Positions 28,782-35,747 of a stretch of 64,000 nucleotides of DNA are shown piece by piece (within the stretch, counting starts at the first letter, position 1; every line of letters starts with the position of its first letter). Where the stretch lies: the NCBI RefSeq assembly GCF_001456355.1, contig NZ_CP010271.1:806001-870000 (forward strand). The letters run 5' to 3'. The notes beneath the pieces are model-generated. The model was not told where the DNA came from. It saw only the letters and a program-made list of their open reading frames with translations, and did no database searches. The position numbers were made by a program, and so were the translations under genes. Source of the stretch: Mycobacteroides saopaulense. GTDB lineage: Bacteria > Actinomycetota > Actinomycetes > Mycobacteriales > Mycobacteriaceae.

Positions 28782-29987
28782 TCAGATGTCCTCGAAGGTC
28801 GGGATGCCCCAGTCCTCGTGCCCGCCGCCGCGCAGCAAGGTCGCGCGGGTGACCGACCGGGTACCGAACCTGTCGCGCAACGTATCCAGAGCGCTGTCGA
28901 GTGCCAGCGTGTTCTCCACCGAGTCCGAGAATGGAAGCTCCAATTGTGCTGCGCCGCAGGGGTCGAAATTGGATATCGAGAAGCCGATCAGGGTGATTCC
29001 CCGTTCGGCGACGAGCGGAGCGGCTTCCCGGACGAGCTGGCGGGCCACTCCCAGGAGGCGCTCGGTGGACGTCGTAGGACGCGACAGGGTGCGGGACCGT
29101 GTCGCACGGGTGTAGTCGTCGAACCGTAGCCGCAATACCACCGTCCGGCAGCTTCGGTCGGTGTCCCGCATGCGGCGCGCGATCCTCTCGATGAGTTGCG
29201 TTGCGATGGCATCGATCTCCTCGGTGGCTCGGCGCTTGCGGCCGAGTGCGCACTGAGCGCCGATCGAGCGGCGCCGGCGTCCGCCCTGGACCCGTCGTGG
29301 GTCGACATTGTGTGCCAGGCAATGCAATTGGCGCCCCATGGCCCGGCCGACCATCGATGCCAGGGTGGACTCGCCAATGTCGGCGACATCGGCGACGGTG
29401 CGGATGCCGTACACCGCCAGCTTTTCGGCGGTGACCGCGCCCACGCCCCATAGCGCCTGCACCGGTAATGGGCGCAGGAACGACAGTTCCTCGTGCGGCT
29501 CGACCATCAACAGCCCGTCGGGCTTGCCCTGGCGGCTGGCGACCTTGGCCAGGAACTTGGTGCGGGCGATGCCGACGGTGATGGGCAGACCGGCCCGGCG
29601 GCGCACCTCCGCGCGCAGAGTGGTCGCGATGTCACGCGGGGTACCCGAGACGCGCTGCAGGCCAGAGACATCCAGGAATGCCTCGTCGATGGACAACGGC
29701 TCCACCAGGGGCGTGGTGTCCCGGAACACCTCGAACACCGCCTTGCTCGCGGCGCTGTAGGCATCAAATCGCGGTGACACCACGACGGCGCCAGGACACA
29801 GCCGTAGCGCCTGCCGACCGCCCATGGCGGTGCGGACCCCGAAATGCTTGGCTTCGTAGCTGGCGGCCAGAACCACACCGCCCCCGACGATCACCGGGCG
29901 GCCGCGTAGCGCCGGTTCATCGCGTTGCTCGACGGAGGCATAGAAGGAGTCCAGATCCGCGTGCAGGATGCTGGCTGTCCCGGTCAT
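28782..29987 (-). CDS. dinB: DNA polymerase IV (Y-family, DinB/DinP)
   Basis: A 401-residue Y-family polymerase that copies past damaged bases. Catalytic acidic residues are in LHADLDSFYASVEQ and LSIDEAFLD; the YEAKxxGVRT-type palm/finger stretch is AASYEAKHFGVRTAM. Helix-hairpin-helix thumb around residues 180-215 (LWGVGAVTAEKLAVYGI). A probable clamp-binding motif, QLELPF, lies at about residue 350 (AAQLELPFSD), consistent with recruitment by the beta clamp. It ends with a basic/acidic tail (GGGHEDWGIPTFEDI). It is not obviously part of an operon; LexA-type operator not seen upstream. Confidence in the enzyme is high; whether it is DinB1 or DinB2 type is not fixed. Confidence 0.93.
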   Translation of the reverse strand: MTGTASILHADLDSFYASVEQRDEPALRGRPVIVGGGVVLAASYEAKHFGVRTAMGGRQALRLCPGAVVVSPRFDAYSAASKAVFEVFRDTTPLVEPLSIDEAFLDVSGLQRVSGTPRDIATTLRAEVRRRAGLPITVGIARTKFLAKVASRQGKPDGLLMVEPHEELSFLRPLPVQALWGVGAVTAEKLAVYGIRTVADVADIGESTLASMVGRAMGRQLHCLAHNVDPRRVQGGRRRRSIGAQCALGRKRRATEEIDAIATQLIERIARRMRDTDRSCRTVVLRLRFDDYTRATRSRTLSRPTTSTERLLGVARQLVREAAPLVAERGITLIGFSISNFDPCGAAQLELPFSDSVENTLALDSALDTLRDRFGTRSVTRATLLRGGGHEDWGIPTFEDI

Positions 29988-30223
29988 GAACAGATGCTCG
30001 CACCGGGGTCCGACACCCAGATCCGGTTGATTTGCCCAACAGCCAGTTGATTCGGAGAATCGCGGGTCAATCCTCGATGGCGTCCGGGAGATATTTGACT
30101 TACGGCTAGGAAAACTATCGAGTTCGTGGTCGGCGGCATGGTGCAGTGTGCCCTACGTTTATCCCGAGTTCTCCAGGTTACTTCCAGCCTATTCACATTC
30201 TTTGCCCAGAAGGGGTGGTTCAC

Positions 30224-31798
30224 GTGCGCGTTCGCCTTCGTGCCACGGCTACCGCGGCGGTTTGCAGTGTCTGCATCGCCGCGTCGGCCTCGGCGCCTAC
30301 GATTCAATCTCTCAACGCCAGTCCGGAACAACACCGGACCGTCTCGACGCAGTCCTATGTGCTGACGTCGAACGAGGGCTCACTGGCGCCGTCGAGCATC
30401 GGCTCGCTGGCGACATTGCCCGGCGTTTCAGGTCCGGCCGCGACGCCTGTGGCGGCGGCTGCTACTCCTGCTCCGAGTTTGTTCCAGGCGATTCAGCCGG
30501 TTTTCACGGTGTTGGGTGGGGCGTTGACGTTGCCGTTCAACATTCCGTTCTGGTTTGTGACGGGGCAGTTGAATGCGGCGGCGAATCAGAAGGTGATCAA
30601 TGACTTTGTGACGGCCATTGGTCAGCTGCCGGGTGTGCCTGCTGCGGTGTTGTCGTACTTGGCGGGTATTCCGTCGCAGACGTTGCCGACGATTCCGTCT
30701 ATTCCGGGATTGACTTCGGCGGCTGCTTCTCCGACGGTCAAGACTGCGGCCGCGACGCCTGTGGCGGCGGCTGCTACTCCTGCTCCGAGTTTGTTCCAGG
30801 CGATTCAGCCGGTTTTCACGGTGTTGGGTGGGGCGTTGACGCTGCCGTTCAATGTCCCCTTCTGGTACGCCACCGGGCAGTTGAATGCGGCGGCGAATCA
30901 GAAGGTGATCAATGACTTTGTGACGGCCATTGGTCAGCTGCCGGGTGTGCCTGCTGCGGTGTTGTCGTACTTGGCGGGCATTCCGTCGCAGACGTTGCCG
31001 ACCATTCCGACCATTCCTGGCCTCTCTTCTCTGGTCGCGCCTTCGTCGTCGCTGATCGCGCCCTCCACGAAGCTCGTGACGAGTGCGACGGCGGCCGAGT
31101 CCGGCGCCACGAAGACCGAGGTCGTCAAGGCGGACGTGGTCAAGCCGGGCACTGTCGAGGAAGCGGTGAAGACCGAGACCCCGGCTGAGTCGGTCAAGGC
31201 GACCACCCCGGCCGAGCCGGCCAAGGCTGTCGAAACTGCCACCCCCGCCGAGCCGGTCAAGGCGACCACGCCCGCAGAGCCTGCCAAGCCGGCGACCCCG
31301 GCCGAGCCCGCCAAGTCGGCTACGCCGGTCGAGCCGGTCAAGGTGACCACTCCGGCGGAGCCTGCCAAGCCGGCGACTCCGGTCGAGGTGGCCAGTCCAG
31401 CCGAGCCTGCAAAGCCGGCGACCCCGGCTGAGTCTGCCAACCCGGCGACTCCCGCGGAGCCAGCGAAGCCTGCGGAGCCGAAGGTCAATGTGCCGAAGGT
31501 CAAGCTGCCCACTCCGTCCACCAAGATCGGCGAGGTCAGCGGCGGAGTCTCGCCGAAGACCGAGGGTGCGAACAAGAGCGAGAAGAGCGAGAAGGCCGAC
31601 TCCAAGGACGCCAAGCCCGACGCGGCGTCCACGCCGAAGAAGTCCGAAAACGACTCTTCAACTGCGAAGAAGCCCGAGAGTGCCGCGTCGTCCAGCACCA
31701 AGTCGGAGTCCGGTTCAAGCTCGTCGTCGAGCGACTCGCACTCGGGTGCCTCGAACGGTTCCTCCAGTGGCTCGTCGCACAAGGCGTCGTCGGAGTAG
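30224..31798 (+). CDS. Large exported repeat-rich putative surface protein (paralogue 2)
   Basis: A 524-residue protein read from GTG 30224, preceded by AAGGGG at a suitable distance. Parts in order: signal-like VRVRLRATATAAVCSVCIAASASA; two almost identical 104-residue modules (SLFQAIQPVFTVLGGALTLP, VINDFVTAIGQLPGVPAAVL, GIPSQTLPTIP); a linker; a long PAEPAKPATPAEP-type tract (about residues 319-419); then a Lys/Ser-rich tail ending HKASSE. The N-terminus and the module-linker-Ser tail order match the gene at 25377. The hydrophobic modules could insert in the outer membrane and the Pro/Ala/Lys tract span the wall. No enzymatic motif. Length is normal and the frame is uninterrupted. Confidence 0.75.
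   Translation: MRVRLRATATAAVCSVCIAASASAPTIQSLNASPEQHRTVSTQSYVLTSNEGSLAPSSIGSLATLPGVSGPAATPVAAAATPAPSLFQAIQPVFTVLGGALTLPFNIPFWFVTGQLNAAANQKVINDFVTAIGQLPGVPAAVLSYLAGIPSQTLPTIPSIPGLTSAAASPTVKTAAATPVAAAATPAPSLFQAIQPVFTVLGGALTLPFNVPFWYATGQLNAAANQKVINDFVTAIGQLPGVPAAVLSYLAGIPSQTLPTIPTIPGLSSLVAPSSSLIAPSTKLVTSATAAESGATKTEVVKADVVKPGTVEEAVKTETPAESVKATTPAEPAKAVETATPAEPVKATTPAEPAKPATPAEPAKSATPVEPVKVTTPAEPAKPATPVEVASPAEPAKPATPAESANPATPAEPAKPAEPKVNVPKVKLPTPSTKIGEVSGGVSPKTEGANKSEKSEKADSKDAKPDAASTPKKSENDSSTAKKPESAASSSTKSESGSSSSSSDSHSGASNGSSSGSSHKASSE
30437..31026 (+). repeat. 312-bp intragenic direct repeat, near-identical
   Basis: Two copies of a 312-bp unit (first from 30437, second from 30749) encode consecutive 104-residue modules of surface protein 2. 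They are identical over long stretches, including third positions, from GCCGCGACGCCTGTGG through the GTGTTGTCGTACTTGGCGGG region. Differences cluster in one short block (about 30840-30885 against 30528-30570), which changes IPFWFVTG to VPFWYATG, and at the very end. Recent duplication or gene conversion is likely. Confidence 0.9.
31180..31480 (+). repeat. Degenerate Pro-Ala-Glu-Lys repeat tract (PAEPAK/PATPAEP)
   Basis: Repeated units encoding TPAEPAK, ATPAEP and VKATTPAEP fill about 300 bp of surface-protein gene 2. Units vary in length, with mixed synonymous changes. It resembles the PTK tract of the first gene in composition and position. Confidence 0.7.
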
Positions 31799-31817
31799 TC
31801 CCGCATAGCAAGCACAG

Positions 31818-31849
31818 AGGTCCCCGCGTCCGACACGGCGCGGGGACCT
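31818..31849 (+). terminator. Perfect 11-bp stem hairpin after surface-protein gene 2
   Basis: AGGTCCCCGCG at 31818-31828 and its exact complement CGCGGGGACCT at 31839-31849, with a 10-base loop. It begins 20 bases after the stop codon and is not followed by a T run, as is common for mycobacterial hairpin terminators. It separates the gene from the MarR gene. Confidence 0.8.
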
Positions 31850-31864
31850 GCTTGTAAGCGACAC

Positions 31865-31876
31865 TGACATAAGTCA
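31865..31876. promoter_or_regulatory. Candidate MarR operator
   Basis: TGACATAAGTCA, an inverted repeat of TGAC with four central bases, lies 12 bases before the MarR start and beside a second TTGACAT. Small MarR dimers often bind such sites to repress their own gene. Short, so uncertain. Confidence 0.35.
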
Positions 31877-31887
31877 ACATCATTGAC

Positions 31888-32316
31888 ATGGAAATCGACG
31901 GAACCGCGACCCTTGGGTACTTGCTGACCCGTACCGCGACATCGCTGCGCGGCAAGGTTGCGGCCCGGCTGGAGCCGATCGGCCTCAGTCTTCCCGAGTA
32001 CATCTGCATGCAGATCCTGCGCACCTACCCGGGCATGTCCAACTCCGAACTGGCCCGCCAGGCGATGGTCACCCGTCAGGCGATGAACGCTGTCCTGCAC
32101 CGGTTGGAAGAAGAGGGCCTCATCAGCCGTCCAGAGAGTGCGGATCACGGTCGCTCGCTGCCTGCCCGCCTGACGCGGCGCGGTAGCACCCAGCTGGACA
32201 AGGCGGTGGAGGCGGTCACCGCCGGCGAGAACGAGGTCATGGAGAAGCTGACCGCCGATGAGCGGCGCGCACTCAAGGCGATGCTGGCCAAGTGCGTCCC
32301 GAGCCAACTGCCGTGA
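31888..32316 (+). CDS. MarR-family transcriptional regulator
   Basis: A 142-residue winged-helix regulator. The DNA-binding part is LPEYICMQILRTYPGMSNSELARQAMVTRQAMNAVLHRLEEEGLI followed by the wing RPESADHGRSLPARLT, the standard MarR arrangement. Helices at both ends (MEIDGTATLGYLLTRTATSL and the C-terminal MEKLTADERRALKAML) form the dimer. Its stop overlaps the start of a small membrane protein gene by 4 bases (GTGA), so the two are co-expressed and the membrane protein may be part of what it controls. Ligand unknown. Confidence 0.9.
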   Translation: MEIDGTATLGYLLTRTATSLRGKVAARLEPIGLSLPEYICMQILRTYPGMSNSELARQAMVTRQAMNAVLHRLEEEGLISRPESADHGRSLPARLTRRGSTQLDKAVEAVTAGENEVMEKLTADERRALKAMLAKCVPSQLP

Positions 32317-32750
32317 GACGCGTCGGGTGGCTGATCGCGCTCACCGGTCTGGTGATGGCGTTCAGTGTCTGGCTTCCGTGGCTGCGTACCTCCGCCAGCG
32401 GCGGGGGCAGGGCCAACGCCATCGGCGGGGCGACCGGATCGGTCATTCTGCCGTCGGGATTCGGTGCGGGACAGCTGATCTTGCTGGTTTCCGTCCTGCT
32501 TGTGGTTGCCGGGTGCATGGTGGGCCAGCACATCCTGCCCCGCATCGCGCCGATTGCCGCGGGCGTGCTTGCCCTCGGGCTGCTGGCGCTGGAACTGTTG
32601 TACTACCGCGCCAACATCAAGCCCCCGATCGTCACCGGGTACGGGTTCTGGGTCGCTATCTCCGCGTCGGCTGTCGCGGTCGCGCTGGCGATCGTGGCGC
32701 TGCTGTCACGACCCCAGTCCGACGGTCTTCGCGCAAGCGGTTCATCCTAA
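32313..32750 (+). CDS. Small four-helix membrane protein
   Basis: A 145-residue protein from GTG 32313. Hydrophobic segments at about residues 4-24, 50-70, 75-95 and 112-133 predict four transmembrane helices; the first is followed by an extracytoplasmic loop rich in Gly (SASGGGRANAIGGA). It is similar in layout to many mycobacterial small integral membrane proteins, but no family is recognised. Coupling to the MarR gene is by a 4-base overlap. The last part of its gene lies inside a 33-bp tandem repeat. Confidence 0.72.
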   Translation: MRRVGWLIALTGLVMAFSVWLPWLRTSASGGGRANAIGGATGSVILPSGFGAGQLILLVSVLLVVAGCMVGQHILPRIAPIAAGVLALGLLALELLYYRANIKPPIVTGYGFWVAISASAVAVALAIVALLSRPQSDGLRASGSS

Positions 32751-32788
32751 TCCGGCGGTCTTCGCGCAAGCGGCTCATCCTAATCCGG
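32723..32788. repeat. 33-bp tandem duplication across a convergent gene junction
   Basis: CGGTCTTCGCGCAAGCGG...ATCCGG occurs twice in tandem (32723-32755 and 32756-32788) with one base difference. Copy 1 contains the stop codon of the rightward membrane-protein gene (TAA 32748-32750) and copy 2 the stop of the leftward enoyl-CoA hydratase-like gene (32775-32777). The unit was probably duplicated recently. Confidence 0.9.
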
Positions 32789-33437
32789 CGAGTAGCAGCG
32801 GCACGATCGATCCGTACATCCCGTACTTGACGGTGCCCAGGGTGTCCCGGTTCTTGCCGACCAGCGGAGTCACGAAGCTCGTTGCGGTAGAGAGCACTTG
32901 GTCCTCGGCGACGGCTGCGTCGACAATCTGGTAGCTCAGGGATTCGCTACCGCCGAGGCGCCGTCCGCTGGGCATGGTGGCCGAGGCGGCCTGGGGCGTC
33001 ATCTTTCCCTGACACAGTGCCGACATGCCGGGAGTGAAGGGCATGCCGAGATCGACCTCGGGCAGGCAGAAGAAGCCGCGATCGGTGCGCATCACGCGGT
33101 AGTCACACGCCAGCGCGACCATGGCGCCGGCACCGAAGGCGTGACCGTTGACGGCGGCGACGGTGGGGGTGGGGAACACCAGGAAGCGTGCCAGGATTTT
33201 CTGGACCTCGGTGATGTACCAGCTGAGCTTGTCGGGGTTGGCACCAAGGAAGTCGACGTCGAGCCCGTTGGAGAAGAACTTTCCGCTGCCGGTGACCACC
33301 AGTGCGGACGGGGTTTCGTCGGCGAGGACCTCGTCGAGCAGGGCGTTGATCTGCTCGATATTCGCTGTCGTGAAACGGTTTTCGTCGGTACCGAGTTCCA
33401 GGGTGTAGATACCTTCGGTGCGCTGCAGGGCCGGCAT
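32775..33437 (-). CDS. Enoyl-CoA hydratase/isomerase-family protein
   Basis: A 220-residue crotonase-fold protein, slightly short for the family. The oxyanion-hole stretch is ALVVTGSGKFFSNGLDVDFLG and the second is VAAVNGHAFGAGAMVALACDYRVM. It resembles enoyl-CoA delta-isomerases (ECI2/PECI-type) more than hydratases because the glutamates of hydratases are not at the usual positions (FCLPEVDLGMPFTPGM has one Glu). It is the last gene of the leftward run ethR-adh-thioesterase-this gene, 6 bases after the thioesterase stop. Proposed role: acyl-CoA processing in the same catabolic unit. Confidence 0.87.
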   Translation of the reverse strand: MPALQRTEGIYTLELGTDENRFTTANIEQINALLDEVLADETPSALVVTGSGKFFSNGLDVDFLGANPDKLSWYITEVQKILARFLVFPTPTVAAVNGHAFGAGAMVALACDYRVMRTDRGFFCLPEVDLGMPFTPGMSALCQGKMTPQAASATMPSGRRLGGSESLSYQIVDAAVAEDQVLSTATSFVTPLVGKNRDTLGTVKYGMYGSIVPLLLAGLG

Positions 33438-33443
33438 GTGTCG

Positions 33444-33887
33444 TTACCTCAACTGTTCGAGAGCTGCTGCTACTTGCTCGGGAATGGGGACGGGTGTGCG
33501 GGCGTCGGAGTCCACGTAGACGTGGACGAACCGGCCCAATGCGCGGGGAGTGTCTTCGACAACGCCGTCGACGACCTTGAACACCGCGAGCTTGTAGATG
33601 ACGCTGCTGCGGCCGCGGTGCTCCAGGGCCAGGCCGATAGACAGCTCATCGGGGAACGAGACCTCGGCCAGGTACTTGCACGAGGTTTCGGCGACGACTC
33701 CGATGGCGGGCAGGTCGCGAATATCGCAGCCCGCGGCCTCCATCAGCCAGCCGTTGACGGCGGTGTCGAACCACGCGTAGTAAACGACATTGTTGACGTG
33801 GCCGTAGACATCGTTATCGGCCCAACGGGTTTGGTGCCTGCGATGCACCGGGAAGTCGGCCCTGGTAGGTAGTTCCGGCTTACTCAC
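33444..33887 (-). CDS. 4HBT-type acyl-CoA thioesterase
   Basis: A 147-residue hot-dog-fold thioesterase starting at GTG 33887. The catalytic Asp of the family is in TRWADNDVYGHVNNVVYYAWFDT, the signature of the 4-hydroxybenzoyl-CoA thioesterase/YbgC type. Its start overlaps the stop of the alcohol dehydrogenase by 4 bases and its stop lies 6 bases from the enoyl-CoA hydratase-like gene, so it is the third gene of the ethR run. It probably hydrolyses a short acyl-CoA. Confidence 0.9.
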   Translation of the reverse strand: MSKPELPTRADFPVHRRHQTRWADNDVYGHVNNVVYYAWFDTAVNGWLMEAAGCDIRDLPAIGVVAETSCKYLAEVSFPDELSIGLALEHRGRSSVIYKLAVFKVVDGVVEDTPRALGRFVHVYVDSDARTPVPIPEQVAAALEQLR

Positions 33888-34981
33888 GGACGCACTACCT
33901 GACGTACGGCATAGCCGTCGGCCAGCGCATCGAGGGCGATGTTGATGTCCTCCAGCGGCAGCTCGCCCGATTTCAGTTTTTCCACCGGTAACCGACCTAC
34001 CCGCCACAGTGCGAGCATTGCCGGGATGTCCTGCTGCGGTTGCGCTGAGCCCATGTAAGAACCCAGGATGCTGCGGCCTTCGGCGACAATGCTCAATGCG
34101 GGCAAGCTGATTCGTGCATCGGGGTGCGGCAGTCCCACGGAGACGGTACCCCCGCCGCGGCCGGTGAGCGCGTATGCCTGCTCCAGCACGGGAGCCGCCC
34201 CGACCACCTCGAACACCCAGTCGTGACCGCCCGGCGCTTCGTCCGGTGCGCACGCGCTGGTGGCTCCGAGTTCAAGGGCCAGTTCGCGTTTGGCGGGAAC
34301 GGGGTCGATCGCGAGCACCTCGCCGGCACCCGCTGCGGCGGCCGACATCACCACGGCCTGGCCGACTCCGCCGAGTCCGAGCACCGCGACCGAGTCGCCG
34401 GGACGCACGGACGCGGTGTGGGTGACGGCGCCGAAACCGGTCAGCATGGCGCAGCCGAAGAGCGCGGCGGTGTCCAGTGGAACGTCCTTGTCGATGACAA
34501 CCACCGAATTGCGATCCACCACAGCATGGTCGGCGAAACCCGAGACACCCAGATGATGGCGGATCTCGCTGCCATCCAGATCGCGTAGGCGGGTGCCGCC
34601 GCGGATCAGGTCGCCGCGCCCGTTGGCAGCCGCGGCATCGGGGCACAGCGCCGGGCGGCCCGAGGAGCAGTACCTGCACGCGCCGCAGCTGGGCACGTAC
34701 ACCAGCACCACGTGGTCGCCGGGGGAGACGTCACGAACGCCGGGGCCGACGTCGGCGATGACACCGGCCGCCTCATGACCGAGCGCCATGGGCACCGGGC
34801 GTATCCGGTTGCCGTCGACGACCGACAGGTCCGAGTGACACAGCCCCGCCGCTTCGATCCGGACCAGCACCTCACCGGGGCCCGGCGGGTCGAGTTCCAG
34901 TTCAACGACTTTGAGCGGGCGGGTGTCACGGTACGGCCGGTCGATCGGCGCCGCGTGGAGCACCGCAGCACGAATGCGCAT
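33884..34981 (-). CDS. Zinc-dependent alcohol dehydrogenase (MDR family)
   Basis: A 365-residue medium-chain dehydrogenase. Catalytic zinc ligands in AAGLCHSDLSV and GHEAAG; structural zinc cysteines in CGACRYCSSGRPALC; NAD(P) motif VLGLGGVGQAVV. The frame extends upstream, but ATG 34981 gives the standard N-terminus (MRIRAAVLHA) and lies 25 bases after the ethR stop. Acts in the cytoplasm on primary or secondary alcohols. Position directly behind ethR, divergent to the EthA monooxygenase, suggests it works on an alcohol released by Baeyer-Villiger oxidation and ester hydrolysis; this is inference. Confidence 0.9.
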   Translation of the reverse strand: MRIRAAVLHAAPIDRPYRDTRPLKVVELELDPPGPGEVLVRIEAAGLCHSDLSVVDGNRIRPVPMALGHEAAGVIADVGPGVRDVSPGDHVVLVYVPSCGACRYCSSGRPALCPDAAAANGRGDLIRGGTRLRDLDGSEIRHHLGVSGFADHAVVDRNSVVVIDKDVPLDTAALFGCAMLTGFGAVTHTASVRPGDSVAVLGLGGVGQAVVMSAAAAGAGEVLAIDPVPAKRELALELGATSACAPDEAPGGHDWVFEVVGAAPVLEQAYALTGRGGGTVSVGLPHPDARISLPALSIVAEGRSILGSYMGSAQPQQDIPAMLALWRVGRLPVEKLKSGELPLEDINIALDALADGYAVRQVVRP

Positions 34982-35006
34982 GGATGAGCCGCTCGCGCGA
35001 AGACTC

Positions 35007-35675
35007 TCAAACACAGACCCCTCCGTAAATCGCATTGAGCCAGACGTGGAGCAGCGTATCGACAACGTCGTCGTCGGCGACGGCGGGTTGCTGGCCGGTG
35101 AAAGTCGCCCGCATCATCGACTGGTTGATGAGGTTCAGTGCGATGGAGATGTCGCGGGCCGGGATGGTGTTCGGGGCTGCGCCACGGGCGCGTTCGGCCT
35201 CGATGCCCACCGTCGTGTTGGCGACCCAGTTCTCGGTCACCTCGGACCAGCGTTGATCTAGCTCGGTGCCCGCGCCCTGCATCCCAGACAACGCGACGGT
35301 GAGGGAACGGTGCGAGCCGAAGGCGTCGAAGTAGGCCTTGATGACGGCGCGCCAGTATTCGGCGGGGCTGGTCATCGCCGCGGGGTTGATGCTCGCGACG
35401 TTGGCGTCGGCCTCCTCGATGATCCGTTCGGCCAGGGTGAGGAGCACCGCCTCCTTGGAGGAGAAGTAGAAGTAGAACGTGGGCCGGGAGATGCCGGCGC
35501 CACGCGCCAGATCGTCGACGGAGATATCTGCCAGCGGACGCTGCCCCAGCAGTTCCTCGGCGTTGGTCAGGATGGCCTGTATCCGCTCGTCCCCGGAAGG
35601 ACGCGTGGTCTTGCGGCCTCTCGCCGGGGCTGATGTTCTTCGCCCGAGTGGCTCATCACCGGTTTTTGTCGACAT
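35007..35675 (-). CDS. ethR: TetR-family repressor EthR
   Basis: A 222-residue TetR-family regulator recognised as EthR. The DNA-binding domain is nearly the same as the M. tuberculosis protein: RGRKTTRPSGDERIQAIL, LADISVDDLARGAGISRPTFYFYFSSKEAVLLTL. Farther on ERARGAAPNTIPARDISIALNLIN also matches. EthR represses ethA by binding cooperatively to the shared intergenic operator; it binds long hydrophobic ligands. ATG 35675 gives an N-terminus slightly longer than in M. tuberculosis. Here it heads a leftward run with adh, thioesterase and an enoyl-CoA hydratase-like gene, so those should fall under its control. Confidence 0.93.
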   Translation of the reverse strand: MSTKTGDEPLGRRTSAPARGRKTTRPSGDERIQAILTNAEELLGQRPLADISVDDLARGAGISRPTFYFYFSSKEAVLLTLAERIIEEADANVASINPAAMTSPAEYWRAVIKAYFDAFGSHRSLTVALSGMQGAGTELDQRWSEVTENWVANTTVGIEAERARGAAPNTIPARDISIALNLINQSMMRATFTGQQPAVADDDVVDTLLHVWLNAIYGGVCV

Positions 35676-35695
35676 CTACCTGCGCATTCTATAAA

Positions 35696-35740
35696 GTTCT
35701 CGACACACTGTTGACTTTCTCGACGCTACGTCGATAGCCT
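35696..35740. promoter_or_regulatory. EthR operator / divergent ethR-ethA promoter region
   Basis: The 72-base gap between the ethR and ethA starts contains four related pentamers, TCGAC at 35700, TTGAC at 35711, TCGAC at 35720 and TCGAT at 35731, spaced 11, 9 and 11 bases. The M. tuberculosis operator is similarly built of TCGAC/TTGAC repeats across about 55 bases and binds several EthR dimers. The position ends 8 bases before the ethA start. Confidence 0.75.
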
Positions 35741-35747
35741 AGCTGTC

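Noticed and set aside
19261..30128. Shared 12-mer ATCGAGTTCGTG upstream of two secreted-protein genes (19261 and 30117)
   Set aside because: In 64 kb many 12-mer pairs are expected by chance (roughly a hundred), and the distance to the start codons differs.
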